From Enterobacter sp. Ag1 (GTDB lineage Bacteria > Pseudomonadota > Gammaproteobacteria > Enterobacterales > Enterobacteriaceae), in NCBI GenBank assembly GCA_000277545.1, contig AKXM01000027.1, forward strand, positions 1-64,000: a stretch of DNA of 64,000 bases, given 5' to 3'. Below, in pieces: positions 26,281-38,025 of this stretch (positions are counted from its first letter, which is position 1; every line of letters begins with the position of its first letter). A program made the translations under genes and the position numbers. The notes beneath the pieces were generated by a model. That model was not told the origin of the DNA, did no database searches, and worked only from the letters and a program-made list of their open reading frames with translations.

Positions 26281-26952
26281 ATGTCTGGTGCTATTGCCTG
26301 GCAGGACGTGGACACCCTGCTGCTGGATATGGACGGGACCCTGTTGGACCTGGCCTTTGATAACCATTTCTGGAAAAAGCTGGTGCCGGAAACCCTTAGC
26401 CTTCAGCGCGGCATTCCGTTGCAGGACGCGTATGAATTAATTTCCCGCGAATACCACGCCGTGCAGCATACGCTAAACTGGTACTGTCTCGACTACTGGA
26501 GCGAACGCCTCGGGCTGGATATCTGTGGCATGACCACCGAACAGGGGCCAAAGGCCGCGCTGCGTGAAGATACCGTGCCGTTTCTTGAAGCGGCGAAAGC
26601 CAGCGGCAAGCGCCGCATTCTGCTCACCAACGCGCACCCGCATAACCTGGCGGTGAAGCTTGAGCACACGGGTTTGAACCAGCACCTTGATTTATTACTT
26701 TCCACCCACACATTTGGTTATCCGAAAGAAGATCAGCGTTTATGGCAGGCGGTGGCCGGGCATACCGGATTCGATGCGGCCCGAACTGTCTTTATCGACG
26801 ACAGCGAAGCGATTCTTGATGCAGCCGCAACGTTTGGGATTCGCTACTGCTTTGGCGTCCTCAACCCGGACTCAGGTGAAGCGGAAAAAACGTTTGAGCG
26901 CCACCCAGGCCTGAGCGATTACCGTAGCCTGATCCCGTCGCTTTCCGCTTAA
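26281..26952 (+). CDS. yrfG: GMP/IMP 5'-nucleotidase YrfG
   Basis: A 223-residue HAD-superfamily phosphatase hydrolysing purine nucleotides, mainly GMP and IMP. Motif I LLLDMDGTLLDLAFDN is near residues 13-28, motif II RRILLTNAHPH, and motifs III/IV GYPKEDQRLWQ and VFIDDSEAILDAA. One residue longer than E. coli YrfG. Upstream gene igaA, then hslR after 9 bp. The short distance suggests cotranscription with hslR-hslO. Confidence 0.93.
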   Translation: MSGAIAWQDVDTLLLDMDGTLLDLAFDNHFWKKLVPETLSLQRGIPLQDAYELISREYHAVQHTLNWYCLDYWSERLGLDICGMTTEQGPKAALREDTVPFLEAAKASGKRRILLTNAHPHNLAVKLEHTGLNQHLDLLLSTHTFGYPKEDQRLWQAVAGHTGFDAARTVFIDDSEAILDAAATFGIRYCFGVLNPDSGEAEKTFERHPGLSDYRSLIPSLSA

Positions 26953-26961
26953 GGAGGCGCA

Positions 26962-27363
26962 ATGAAAGAAAAAACTGCCGAGGGCGTACGCCTGGATAAA
27001 TGGCTGTGGGCCGCACGCTTTTACAAAACCCGTGCGGTGGCGCGGGAAATGGTTGAAGGCGGGAAAGTGCACTACAACGGCCAACGCAGCAAGCCGAGTA
27101 AACTGGTTGAGCTTCATGCGGTACTCACGCTGCGCCAGGGAAACGACGAGCGCACCGTAACCGTCCTGGGTATTACCGAACAGCGCAGGCCAGCCGCAGA
27201 AGCCTCTCAGCTTTATGAAGAGACGGCGGAAAGCATCGCCAAACGGGAAAAAGTGGCGCTGGCGCGCAAAATGAACGCGCTGACCATGCCGCATCCCGAT
27301 CGCCGCCCGGATAAAAAAGAGCGGCGAGATTTGATGAAATTTAAACACGGTGGCGAAGCGTAA
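26962..27363 (+). CDS. hslR: HslR (Hsp15), ribosome-associated heat-shock RNA-binding protein
   Basis: A 133-residue S4-domain protein. Residues 10-70 carry the alpha-L RNA-binding motif (VRLDKWLWAARFYKTRAVAR then VEGGKVHYNGQRSKPSKLVE), and a basic tail follows (PHPDRRPDKKERRD). Hsp15 binds free 50S subunits still carrying nascent-chain tRNA and helps rescue them after heat stress. Usual family length. It lies 27 bp before hslO, the normal pairing. Confidence 0.96.
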   Translation: MKEKTAEGVRLDKWLWAARFYKTRAVAREMVEGGKVHYNGQRSKPSKLVELHAVLTLRQGNDERTVTVLGITEQRRPAAEASQLYEETAESIAKREKVALARKMNALTMPHPDRRPDKKERRDLMKFKHGGEA

Positions 27364-27390
27364 ATTCGCCGACCAGTAAGAGAGATGACG

Positions 27391-28269
27391 ATGACTCAAC
27401 ACGACCAACTACACCGCTATCTGTTTGAAAACCACGCCGTGCGCGGCGAGCTGGTGACGGTTTCCGAAACCTGGCAGCAGATCATGGAAAACCATGATTA
27501 CCCGCAGCCGGTCAAAAAAATTCTGGGCGAACTGCTGGTCGCCACCAGCCTGCTGACCGCCACGCTGAAGTTTGACGGAGATATCACCGTTCAGCTTCAG
27601 GGCGATGGCCCGATGACGCTGGCCGTGATTAACGGCAACAACAAACAGCAAATGCGCGGCGTAGCGCGTGTACAGGGTGATATCCCGGCGGATGCTGCAT
27701 TAAAAGATCTGGTGGGTAACGGTTATCTGGTGATCACCATCTCCCCAAGCGAAGGCGAGCGCTATCAGGGCGTGGTCGGTCTGGAAGGGGATACGCTGGC
27801 CGCCTGCCTGGAAGATTATTTCATGCGTTCCGAGCAGCTGCCAACTCGTCTGTTTATTCGTACCGGTGAAGTAGACGGTAAAGCGGCGGCGGGCGGTATG
27901 TTGCTGCAGGTTCTGCCGGCGCAAAACGCGGAAACCGACGACTTCAACCACCTCGCGACGCTGACCGAAACCATCAAGGCCGAAGAGCTGCTGACGCTAC
28001 CAGCGAACGATGTGCTATGGCGCCTGTATCACGAAGAAGAAGTCACGCTGTACGATCCTCAGGACGTAGAGTTCAAATGCACCTGCTCACGCGAGCGCTG
28101 TGCTGACGCGCTGCGCACGCTGCCGGATGAAGAGGTCGACAGTATTCTGGCCGAAGATGGCGAAATCGACATGAACTGTGATTACTGTGGCAGCCGCTAT
28201 GTGTTTGACTCCATGGACATCACGGCGATCCGCAACAATGCCTCTCCGGCGGATCCGCAGGTTCACTAA
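27391..28269 (+). CDS. hslO: Hsp33, redox-regulated chaperone
   Basis: A 292-residue holdase chaperone activated by oxidation. The C-terminal zinc switch is intact: [10 protein letters not shown] supplies CxC at about residues 232/234 and CDYCG the CxxC at about 265/268. ATG 27391 is preferred over the ATG six bases earlier because AGAGAG is then 7-8 bases away and the length equals E. coli HslO. A strong terminator follows. In relatives it is under heat-shock control with hslR, but I did not locate a sigma-32 promoter with confidence. Confidence 0.96.
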   Translation: MTQHDQLHRYLFENHAVRGELVTVSETWQQIMENHDYPQPVKKILGELLVATSLLTATLKFDGDITVQLQGDGPMTLAVINGNNKQQMRGVARVQGDIPADAALKDLVGNGYLVITISPSEGERYQGVVGLEGDTLAACLEDYFMRSEQLPTRLFIRTGEVDGKAAAGGMLLQVLPAQNAETDDFNHLATLTETIKAEELLTLPANDVLWRLYHEEEVTLYDPQDVEFKCTCSRERCADALRTLPDEEVDSILAEDGEIDMNCDYCGSRYVFDSMDITAIRNNASPADPQVH

Positions 28270-28277
28270 GTTTGCAT

Positions 28278-28305
28278 AACGCCTCCAATCGGAGGCGTTT
28301 TTTTT
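28278..28305. terminator. Intrinsic terminator after hslO
   Basis: Nine-base-pair stem AACGCCTCC / GGAGGCGTT, loop AATC, followed by a T run on the plus strand. It sits directly against the yhgE stop codon, so it may serve the convergent gene too. Confidence 0.9.
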
Positions 28306-30062
28306 CAGCGGTAATAGTCGATTTTAACCCGCTGCCCCTGCACCATCACGTCCTGCCAGACCTTCGGCGCAGCCGTCAGTTTTCCTTCAGAGGCGGCCTG
28401 CTTCAGCGCTGACATCATCTGGTTTTTATCCAGATCCCGGGCCTGGCCGATATCCTTCCAGCTCCCGTCTATCTTGCCGTACACTTTGCAGTAGCTCATT
28501 TCCGGCTGGCACAGCAGCCATTCATCCTGCCCGTCGCCGTTCAAATCCATCCCAACCAGCAGACACTTATCCTCGTCATCCAGACACTCGCGAGCCTGGT
28601 AACTTTCATCTTTTACCATGGCCTGCCACCACGCGTTTTCCGGCACGCGATTTTTATCCGCCAGCACGATACGCTGACGCAGAGATTCAACCGTCAGCTT
28701 CGCCACCGCCACACCGCCCGTTTTGCCATTGCTCAACAGCATCGCCAATTGCCTTCTGCGATCGGGACTGGCGACAAACACCGGGTCTTTTTGCAGCTCG
28801 CTGAGCGCATCGTAGCCCCGCCGCCCGGCGTATTGCAGCATGGTCATACTCACCTTCTCGGGCTTCAGGACGCCGCTGTGGTAACGCGCCATTTGGTTAT
28901 TAACGCTGATCCGGTAAGGGTCCAGAAGCGGGGAATTCACCGCGACCAGCAAGGCCAGCGCCAGCAAAAGCACCGCGCGGTTAATCCCTCCCGGCTGTAG
29001 AACAGTCTCCCGACGCTGGCGAACGAGCGTGACGACATAGCCAAAGGCCCACACCAATACGGTGAAGGTTATCAGCGCCGCATATACCCTTGTTGGCGTC
29101 CAGCCGTATGACGAAACGCGCAACCACAGCGCATAGCTTGCCAGCAAGGCATAAACCGGCGACAGCAATAACGTCAGCTTTATCGCACCATCAAGCAGGG
29201 CAGGATAAGGCCGGGTTTCTCTTTCCGGATGATAAGCCACTGCGGCAGTGCCCATCACCATCAGCGTCAGCGTGTTGAGCAGCGCATTACAGGAGAAGTG
29301 CAGTGAAATAGACCCCAGGCCAACCACCGGCAGCGTCGCCAAAAACATCAGGGAAATCAGCGACAGTAGCGGTAAAAGCCCCGTGGCAAAAACGCTGAAG
29401 AAATGTTTTACCGCGTTAATAGCCCGAACCTGGTCACGGCAAAGCGTGACCGCCAGCGCCGCTGCCGTACAGGTAGCAATCCAGGCAAACGCCGATGAAC
29501 TGAAAAACAGGCGATCAAAGAAGGCGATATCCACCAGCTTAAATAACCCGGCCCAAAGCGCCAGCACGCCCCAGAAAAAGAGCACCAGCAGCCCGGTCAG
29601 CAGCAGAGTAATACCGTTCCGCCAGAGCTGGCCGTAGAATACCTGCCAGTCTCCCCAACCGCGATTCGAGTGCAGCCGCCCCTGCAGCCAGGGCAAGGTC
29701 AGAAACAGCATCACCGCCAGCGAACAGAGATACCCCAGCACAATATCGTGCCGGCTCCAGCTTTCCAGCCCCTGGGTCGTCCAGTTCACCCAGCCGCTCA
29801 TCAACGCCACAATCGGCAAGGGGAGCAACGCCAGGCCCCAAAATCGCAGGCCATTGAAACGCACGGTGATAAGCGCCAGCGTCGCCGCCAGCACTACGGA
29901 CAGGGAGCGCAGATACAGGGCTTGATTATCCCCTCGCAGCCAGATGCTACTCACCCTGTCTCCTTCGGTGAGGTACAGCACCACGCCTAAAAGAAACCCC
30001 ACCAGCAAAATCCCCCAGCGGGTCGCCTTAGGCAACGGTTCAGACATGAACATAGTTGTCAT
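28305..30062 (-). CDS. yhgE: YhgE, large inner-membrane protein of unknown function (DUF4153-like)
   Basis: A protein of up to 585 residues recognised as YhgE by position between hslO and pckA and by topology. About ten membrane helices fill residues 15-385. The C-terminal 190 residues are soluble and include an EF-hand-like acidic segment (DMNGDGQDEW-type, here VGMDLNGDGQDEWLLCQP) and cysteine pairs (ECLDDEDKC). Function is not established. The start is uncertain: ATGs at 30062, 30053 and 30047 are in frame, and AAGGG is better spaced for the second. Convergent with hslO. Confidence 0.8.
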   Translation of the reverse strand: MTTMFMSEPLPKATRWGILLVGFLLGVVLYLTEGDRVSSIWLRGDNQALYLRSLSVVLAATLALITVRFNGLRFWGLALLPLPIVALMSGWVNWTTQGLESWSRHDIVLGYLCSLAVMLFLTLPWLQGRLHSNRGWGDWQVFYGQLWRNGITLLLTGLLVLFFWGVLALWAGLFKLVDIAFFDRLFFSSSAFAWIATCTAAALAVTLCRDQVRAINAVKHFFSVFATGLLPLLSLISLMFLATLPVVGLGSISLHFSCNALLNTLTLMVMGTAAVAYHPERETRPYPALLDGAIKLTLLLSPVYALLASYALWLRVSSYGWTPTRVYAALITFTVLVWAFGYVVTLVRQRRETVLQPGGINRAVLLLALALLVAVNSPLLDPYRISVNNQMARYHSGVLKPEKVSMTMLQYAGRRGYDALSELQKDPVFVASPDRRRQLAMLLSNGKTGGVAVAKLTVESLRQRIVLADKNRVPENAWWQAMVKDESYQARECLDDEDKCLLVGMDLNGDGQDEWLLCQPEMSYCKVYGKIDGSWKDIGQARDLDKNQMMSALKQAASEGKLTAAPKVWQDVMVQGQRVKIDYYR

Positions 30063-30378
30063 CCCTTATTAGCTCATTTTTGACTTAGTGTAACGACCTG
30101 CTGCGACTTGCAAATGACGCTCTTGTTTCATTGCGTTGCGCATGAGAGCGCGTTCATTCACAAAGTTCTTCGTTATTATCCTAATTATTAACATATCTGC
30201 CATATTTTCCCCGAAAGCCAGCGAATTCCTGCCATACTCTGCCCCCGTTGCGGCATCCCCTGTGCATTTCCCCTGTTAAATTTAAGCAGGCGCGTAAATT
30301 TATGATAGTGGTCGCGGTTAACACCCCCTAAACAACCCTACAATATTCGGCAGTATAAATTGGCTAAGGAGCAGTGAA
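30063..30378. promoter_or_regulatory. Divergent regulatory gap between yhgE and pckA
   Basis: A 316-bp AT-rich gap without a credible gene. Candidate -10 hexamers for pckA are TACAAT (30339-30344) and TATAAA (30354-30359). AAGGAG precedes the pckA ATG. pckA is catabolite-controlled in relatives, but I could not identify a convincing CRP or Cra site by eye. Confidence 0.4.
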
Positions 30379-31998
30379 ATGCGAGTTAAAGGCATAACCC
30401 CGCAAGATCTCAAGGCTTATGGCATTCATGACGTCAGCGAAGTCGTCTATAACCCCGATTACGACACCCTTTACCGCGAAGAACTCGACCCTAACCTGCA
30501 GGGTTTTGAGCGCGGTGTGGTCACTAACTTAGGCGCCGTCTCCGTAGATACCGGGATCTTTACCGGTCGCTCTCCAAAAGATAAATACATCGTCCGCGAT
30601 GACACCACCCGCGACACCTTATGGTGGGCCGACAACGGTAAAGGCAAAAACGATAACAAACCGCTTTCCGAAGAAACCTGGCACCAGCTCAAAGGGCTCG
30701 TCACTCATCAACTGTCGGGCAAGCGCCTGTTTATTATTGACGCTTTCTGCGGGGCCAACGCCGATACCCGCCTGTCAGTGCGTTTTATCACCGAGGTTGC
30801 CTGGCAGGCACACTTCGTGAAAAACATGTTTATTCGCCCAACGGACGAAGAGCTGGCAACGTTTGAACCTGATTTTGTGGTGATGAATGGGGCTAAATGT
30901 ACCAATCCAAACTGGAAAGAACAGGGCCTGAACTCCGAAAACTTTGTGGCATTTAACCTGACTGAACGCATGCAGCTTATCGGCGGCACCTGGTACGGTG
31001 GCGAGATGAAGAAAGGGATGTTCTCTATCATGAACTACCTGCTGCCGCTGAAGGGCATCGCCTCCATGCACTGCTCGGCAAACGTCGGTGAAAAAGGGGA
31101 TGTGGCGGTGTTCTTCGGCCTGTCCGGCACCGGTAAAACGACGCTGTCTACCGACCCGAAACGCCGCCTGATTGGCGACGATGAGCACGGCTGGGACGAC
31201 GACGGTGTGTTTAACTTTGAAGGCGGCTGCTACGCGAAAACTATTCGCCTGTCAGAAGAAGCTGAGCCGGATATCTATCACGCGATTCGCCGCGATGCGC
31301 TGCTGGAAAACGTGACCGTCCGTGCCGACGGCACAATCGACTTCGACGATGCGTCCAAAACGGAAAACACCCGCGTTTCTTACCCGATTTATCACATCGA
31401 CAACATCGTTAAGCCGGTGTCGAAAGCGGGTCACGCTACTAAAGTCATCTTCCTGACTGCGGATGCCTTCGGCGTACTGCCACCGGTTTCCCGCCTCACC
31501 GCGAACCAGACTCAGTACCACTTCCTGTCCGGTTTTACCGCCAAACTGGCGGGTACCGAACGCGGCGTGACGGAGCCAACGCCAACCTTCTCCGCCTGCT
31601 TCGGCGCGGCGTTCCTGTCGCTGCACCCAACGCAGTATGCTGAAGTGCTGGTGAAACGCATGCAGGCATCCGGTGCCCAGGCGTACCTGGTGAATACCGG
31701 CTGGAACGGTACCGGCAAACGCATTTCGATCAAAGACACCCGCGCGATCATCGACGCTATTCTCGACGGCTCGCTGGACGACGCAGAAACCTTTACGCTG
31801 CCGATGTTTAACCTCGCCATTCCAACCTCGCTCGCGGGCGTTGATACCCAAATTCTGGACCCGCGTAATACCTACGCGTCCCCGGAGCAGTGGCAGGAAA
31901 AAGCAGAGCAACTGGCGAAGCTGTTTGTCGAAAACTTCGAGAAATACACCGATACTCCTGCCGGTGCGGCCCTGGTCGAAGCCGGTCCGAAGCTGTAA
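30379..31998 (+). CDS. pckA: Phosphoenolpyruvate carboxykinase (ATP)
   Basis: A 539-residue gluconeogenic enzyme converting oxaloacetate and ATP to PEP, ADP and CO2. The P-loop is [20 protein letters not shown] (around residue 247). The metal-binding [13 protein letters not shown] and the substrate motif [14 protein letters not shown] (around 60) are intact. A conserved [13 protein letters not shown] lies near 440. One residue short of E. coli Pck. A monocistronic gene between its own promoter region and a UUCG-loop terminator. Confidence 0.97.
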   Translation: MRVKGITPQDLKAYGIHDVSEVVYNPDYDTLYREELDPNLQGFERGVVTNLGAVSVDTGIFTGRSPKDKYIVRDDTTRDTLWWADNGKGKNDNKPLSEETWHQLKGLVTHQLSGKRLFIIDAFCGANADTRLSVRFITEVAWQAHFVKNMFIRPTDEELATFEPDFVVMNGAKCTNPNWKEQGLNSENFVAFNLTERMQLIGGTWYGGEMKKGMFSIMNYLLPLKGIASMHCSANVGEKGDVAVFFGLSGTGKTTLSTDPKRRLIGDDEHGWDDDGVFNFEGGCYAKTIRLSEEAEPDIYHAIRRDALLENVTVRADGTIDFDDASKTENTRVSYPIYHIDNIVKPVSKAGHATKVIFLTADAFGVLPPVSRLTANQTQYHFLSGFTAKLAGTERGVTEPTPTFSACFGAAFLSLHPTQYAEVLVKRMQASGAQAYLVNTGWNGTGKRISIKDTRAIIDAILDGSLDDAETFTLPMFNLAIPTSLAGVDTQILDPRNTYASPEQWQEKAEQLAKLFVENFEKYTDTPAGAALVEAGPKL

Positions 31999-32018
31999 AT
32001 CTGAAGCATTAGACGAAA

Positions 32019-32046
32019 AAAAACGAACCCTTCGGGGTTCGTTTTT
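32019..32046. terminator. Bidirectional terminator between pckA and envZ
   Basis: Twelve-base-pair stem AAAAACGAACCC / GGGTTCGTTTTT closed by a TTCG tetraloop. A's lie on one side and T's on the other, so it can stop both pckA and the convergent ompR-envZ transcript. Confidence 0.92.
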
Positions 32047-32064
32047 TATTGGGCCACAGGTCAG

Positions 32065-34130
<2,066 letters not shown>

Positions 34131-34368
34131 CGTTTGTACTCCCAAAGGCTCGAACAGTTGAGTGTGTATTCTTAAAAAACTGCGCTAATACAACCAGTCA
34201 ATTCTGGTATACATTCTAGTCGAAATTGTTACAAAGCATATTAAACAGTCGGTTATCAACGTTTTAAATCAAAATTTGGTGACTTGCTTCCCAAAATGCG
34301 CCGGTTGCATTCCTTATTGAGCATCGGTTTAAATCACACTCTGATTTTACAGGCTGTAGGGCAGAAAG

Positions 34369-34848
34369 ATGAAAACGCCGTTAATCACCCGTGAAGGCTA
34401 CGAAAAGCTCAAAAAAGAGCTGGATTATCTGTGGCGTGAAGAGCGCCCCGAAGTGACCAAAAAAGTGACCTGGGCCGCCAGCCTCGGCGATCGCAGCGAA
34501 AACGCCGACTATCAGTACAACAAAAAACGCCTGCGTGAAATTGACCGCCGGGTTCGCTACATCACCAAATCTCTGGAGCGCCTGAAAATCGTCGATTACT
34601 CACCGCAGCAGGAAGGCAAAGTCTTCTTCGGCGCGTGGGTCGAAATTGAAAACGACGACGGCGACATGCTGCGTTTTCGCATCGTTGGTTACGACGAGAT
34701 TTTTGGCCGCAAGGACTACATTTCTATTGATTCGCCGATGGCACGCGCGCTGCTCAAAAAAGAAGTGGGCGATTTAGCCGTGGTGCAAACGCCGGCGGGA
34801 GAAGCGCAGTGGTACGTCAATGAAATTGAGTACCCTAAACCCGAGTAA
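34369..34848 (+). CDS. greB: Transcript cleavage factor GreB
   Basis: A 159-residue Gre factor. The N-terminal coiled-coil hairpin carries the acidic tip in ENADYQYNKKRLREID (the D/E pair that reaches the RNA polymerase active site). The C-terminal domain is FKBP-like (DYISIDSPMARALLKKEVGD). GreB releases backtracked polymerase by stimulating transcript cleavage. One residue longer than E. coli GreB. It is followed after 111 bp by yhgF. That spacer shows no gene or obvious terminator. Confidence 0.96.
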   Translation: MKTPLITREGYEKLKKELDYLWREERPEVTKKVTWAASLGDRSENADYQYNKKRLREIDRRVRYITKSLERLKIVDYSPQQEGKVFFGAWVEIENDDGDMLRFRIVGYDEIFGRKDYISIDSPMARALLKKEVGDLAVVQTPAGEAQWYVNEIEYPKPE

Positions 34849-34959
34849 TGTGCACAGAACTGTCTGAAACCCAATATCCGTGGGTCGTCGGCTGGCATTT
34901 TCGCGCCCCGATCCGTATAACTGTTTGCTGAATTTTCCGTACTACACAGATGAAAAGCC

Positions 34960-37296
34960 ATGATGAATGATTCGCTTTGCCGCATTATTGCGGGTGAGCT
35001 TCAGGCCAGAAACGAACAGGTGGAAGCCGCCGTTCGCCTGCTGGATGAAGGGAATACCGTGCCGTTTATTGCACGTTATCGTAAGGAAGTCACCGGCGGT
35101 CTGGATGACACGCAACTGCGTCAACTGGAGACTCGTCTTAGCTACCTGCGCGAGCTGGAAGAGCGCCGTCAGTCCATCCTCAAGTCTATTGCCGAGCAGG
35201 GTAAACTGAGTGACGAACTTGCCGGTGCCATCAACGGCACGCTGAGCAAAACCGAACTCGAAGACCTTTACCTGCCGTATAAACCCAAGCGCCGTACCCG
35301 CGGGCAAATCGCCATCGAAGCCGGCCTTGAGCCGCTGGCGGATTTGCTGTGGAACGAACCTTCACACGACCCGGAGCAGGAAGCCGCTCGCTTTGTGGAT
35401 GCCGACAAAGGCGTCACCGACACCAAAGCCGCGCTGGACGGCGCACGCTACATCCTGATGGAACGCTTCGCCGAAGATGCCGCTCTGCTGGCAAAAGTGC
35501 GCGACTATTTGTGGAAAAATGCGCATCTGGTTTCCGCCGTGGTAAGCGGTAAAGAGGAAGAAGGCGCGAAATTCCGCGACTACTTCGCCCACCACGAAGC
35601 CATTGCCACCGTTCCCTCTCACCGTGCACTGGCGATGTTCCGCGGGCGTAACGAAGGTATTTTACAGCTGTCGCTGAATGCCGACCCGCAGTTTGATGAG
35701 CCGCCGCGCGAGAGCTACTGCGAGCAGTTGATCATCTCTCATCTGAATCTGCGCCTGAACAATGCCCCGGCCGACAGCTGGCGTAAGGCCGTGGTGAGCT
35801 GGACCTGGCGCATCAAGGTGTTAATGCACCTTGAAACCGAGCTGATGGGCACCGTGCGCGAACGCGCCGAAGATGAAGCCATCAACGTTTTCGCCCGCAA
35901 CCTTCACGATCTGCTGATGGCGGCCCCGGCTGGCCTGCGTGCCACCATGGGCCTCGATCCGGGCCTGCGTACTGGCGTAAAAGTCGCGGTGGTTGACGCC
36001 ACCGGCAAGCTGGTAGCGACCGATACTATTTATCCGCATACCGGTCAGGCTGCGAAAGCCGCCGTGGCCGTGGCTGCCCTTTGTGAAAAACATAACGTCG
36101 AGCTGGTCGCTATCGGCAACGGTACCGCATCCCGTGAAACCGAGCGCTTCTTCCTGGATGTGCAAAAACAGTTCCCGAAAGTCACCGCCCAGAAGGTAAT
36201 AGTCAGCGAGGCGGGCGCTTCCGTTTACTCAGCTTCCGAGCTGGCGGCGCTGGAATTCCCGGATCTGGACGTGTCTATTCGCGGCGCGGTCTCGATTGCC
36301 CGCCGTCTGCAGGATCCGCTGGCCGAGCTGGTGAAAATCGACCCGAAATCTATCGGTGTGGGCCAGTACCAGCACGATGTCAGCCAGACTCAGCTGGCGA
36401 AAAAACTGGATGCGGTCGTCGAAGACTGCGTGAACGCCGTTGGCGTGGATCTCAACACCGCTTCCGTGCCGCTGCTGACCCGCGTGGCTGGCCTGACCCG
36501 CATGATGGCGCAGAACATCGTCAACTGGCGCGACGAAAATGGCCGCTTCCAGAACCGCCAGCAGTTGCTGAAAGTCAGCCGCCTGGGGCCCAAAGCCTTT
36601 GAGCAGTGTGCGGGCTTCCTGCGCATCAACCACGGCGATAACCCGCTGGATGCCTCTACCGTACACCCGGAAGCCTATCCGGTGGTCGAACGTATTCTGG
36701 CCGCCACTCAGCAGGCGCTGCAGGACCTGATGGGCAACAGCAGCGAATTACGCGATCTGAAGGCCAGCCAGTTTACCGATGAGCGTTTCGGTGTCCCTAC
36801 CGTGACGGACATTATTAAAGAGCTGGAAAAACCGGGCCGTGACCCGCGCCCTGAGTTTAAGACCGCACAGTTTGCCGAAGGCGTGGAAACCATGAACGAC
36901 CTGACGCCGGGCATGGTGCTGGAAGGCGCGGTGACGAACGTCACCAACTTCGGCGCATTTGTCGACATCGGCGTGCATCAGGACGGCCTGGTGCATATCT
37001 CCTCCCTGTCGGACAAATTCATCGACGATCCGCACAAAGTGGTGAAAGCGGGCGATATCGTTAAAGTCAAAGTCCTGGAAGTGGACCTGCAGCGGAAACG
37101 CATCGCCCTGACCATGCGCCTTGATGAACAGCCTGGCGAAGGTGGCAGCCGTCGCGGTAATGGGGGTAGCAACGCACCTCGCGAGCAAAAAGGCAGGCCA
37201 ACAGCACAACAAAAACCGCGCGGGCGCGAAAACGCCGCCGGTGGGAATAGCGCGATGATGGATGCGCTGGCCGCTGCGATGGGCAAGAAGCGTTAA
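34960..37296 (+). CDS. yhgF: YhgF (Tex), S1-domain RNA-binding protein
   Basis: A 778-residue Tex-family protein: Tex N-terminal domain, a YqgF/RuvC-like RNase H fold ([20 protein letters not shown] near 325), helix-hairpin-helix repeats ([20 protein letters not shown] near 515) and an S1 RNA-binding domain ([20 protein letters not shown] near 650). The tail is basic and low-complexity ([20 protein letters not shown]). Tex proteins act in transcription-linked RNA handling, and the exact role is unsettled. A second ATG immediately follows the first. Confidence 0.94.
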   Translation: MMNDSLCRIIAGELQARNEQVEAAVRLLDEGNTVPFIARYRKEVTGGLDDTQLRQLETRLSYLRELEERRQSILKSIAEQGKLSDELAGAINGTLSKTELEDLYLPYKPKRRTRGQIAIEAGLEPLADLLWNEPSHDPEQEAARFVDADKGVTDTKAALDGARYILMERFAEDAALLAKVRDYLWKNAHLVSAVVSGKEEEGAKFRDYFAHHEAIATVPSHRALAMFRGRNEGILQLSLNADPQFDEPPRESYCEQLIISHLNLRLNNAPADSWRKAVVSWTWRIKVLMHLETELMGTVRERAEDEAINVFARNLHDLLMAAPAGLRATMGLDPGLRTGVKVAVVDATGKLVATDTIYPHTGQAAKAAVAVAALCEKHNVELVAIGNGTASRETERFFLDVQKQFPKVTAQKVIVSEAGASVYSASELAALEFPDLDVSIRGAVSIARRLQDPLAELVKIDPKSIGVGQYQHDVSQTQLAKKLDAVVEDCVNAVGVDLNTASVPLLTRVAGLTRMMAQNIVNWRDENGRFQNRQQLLKVSRLGPKAFEQCAGFLRINHGDNPLDASTVHPEAYPVVERILAATQQALQDLMGNSSELRDLKASQFTDERFGVPTVTDIIKELEKPGRDPRPEFKTAQFAEGVETMNDLTPGMVLEGAVTNVTNFGAFVDIGVHQDGLVHISSLSDKFIDDPHKVVKAGDIVKVKVLEVDLQRKRIALTMRLDEQPGEGGSRRGNGGSNAPREQKGRPTAQQKPRGRENAAGGNSAMMDALAAAMGKKR

Positions 37297-37302
37297 TTGT
37301 CT

Positions 37303-37332
37303 GACCTCTCCCTTCGGGGAGAGGTCTTATTT
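37303..37332 (+). terminator. Intrinsic terminator after yhgF
   Basis: Ten-base-pair stem GACCTCTCCC / GGGAGAGGTC with a TTCG tetraloop, followed by TTATTTTTT. The CCTCTCCC core resembles the intergenic palindrome family but lacks its CACCCTAA tail, so I call it an ordinary terminator. Confidence 0.9.
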
Positions 37333-37747
37333 TTTCCATCGCCGACAAAAATCAGAAAAATAACCTACTCTTGATCTAAATCAATTTTCAATATCTACCC
37401 CGCCATGAAACCAGCAATTATCATCCCTGTAACATCGGCAATAACGAAATAACATTCATCGTTCACCAAAGAGAAGCCATTACTCTATTTTTCATGCAAT
37501 TAAGAAACCACTTTCTTCTGCTCGTTAAAAGCAACCCCACTAAATCAGCCAGAAAAATTCCTATTTTGGTTAAATTCACTCAGAAAAATAAATATTGTCG
37601 ACAGTAACCATTCTCATTATCATTGCATTGAACGATATTTCTTCTCTTTCTTCCGATAGCTTAATTCGTTTTTATTACACGCATCGCTCGTGAATAAAAC
37701 GATCATTCAGTCAGCGTCAATGCAGAGCCCAGCTCTAAGTAGGTCTT
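37333..37747 (+). promoter_or_regulatory. Long AT-rich feo promoter/leader region
   Basis: About 415 bp between the yhgF terminator and feoA with no credible gene. It starts with a perfect FNR-type site (TTGATCTAAATCAA, 37371-37384). Near 37611-37630 lies a Fur-like AT-rich stretch (TTCTCATTATCATTGCATTG). This fits anaerobic induction and iron repression of feo known in enteric bacteria. The 360 bp between the FNR site and feoA imply a long untranslated leader or a second promoter. Confidence 0.65.
37371..37384. promoter_or_regulatory. FNR binding site, consensus match
   Basis: TTGATCTAAATCAA matches the FNR consensus TTGAT-N4-ATCAA at every defined position. It lies about 40 bp after the yhgF terminator, upstream of feoABC. 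Confidence 0.75.
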
Positions 37748-37972
37748 ATGCAATTCATACCGAATAGCGCGTGGAAAATTACCGGCTTCGCCAGTGAAAT
37801 CAGTCCGGCTTATCGCCAAAAATTATTGTCCCTTGGCATGTTGCCGGGTTCCTCATTCAACGTCGTCCGCGTGGCACCTCTCGGCGACCCTATTCATATC
37901 GAAACGCGCCGCGTAAGCCTGGTGCTGCGCAAAAAAGATCTCGCGCTGGTCAATATCGAAGCCGTGGCGTAA
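37748..37972 (+). CDS. feoA: FeoA, ferrous iron transport accessory protein
   Basis: A 74-residue cytoplasmic SH3-like protein ([20 protein letters not shown], then [16 protein letters not shown]). FeoA is required for FeoB-mediated Fe(II) uptake, probably by direct contact with FeoB. One residue shorter than E. coli FeoA. First gene of feoABC, with feoB starting 53 bp downstream. Confidence 0.96.
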   Translation: MQFIPNSAWKITGFASEISPAYRQKLLSLGMLPGSSFNVVRVAPLGDPIHIETRRVSLVLRKKDLALVNIEAVA

Positions 37973-38025
37973 CGGCGGGGAAACGTTCGCGTTATTTTGC
38001 ACATTCAACGAAGTTTACGAATAAA

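Noticed and set aside
37303..37326. Considered as another member of the palindromic repeat family
   Set aside because: It shares CCTCTCCC but has a TTCG tetraloop, a T run and no CACCCTAA-type tail, which fits an ordinary terminator.
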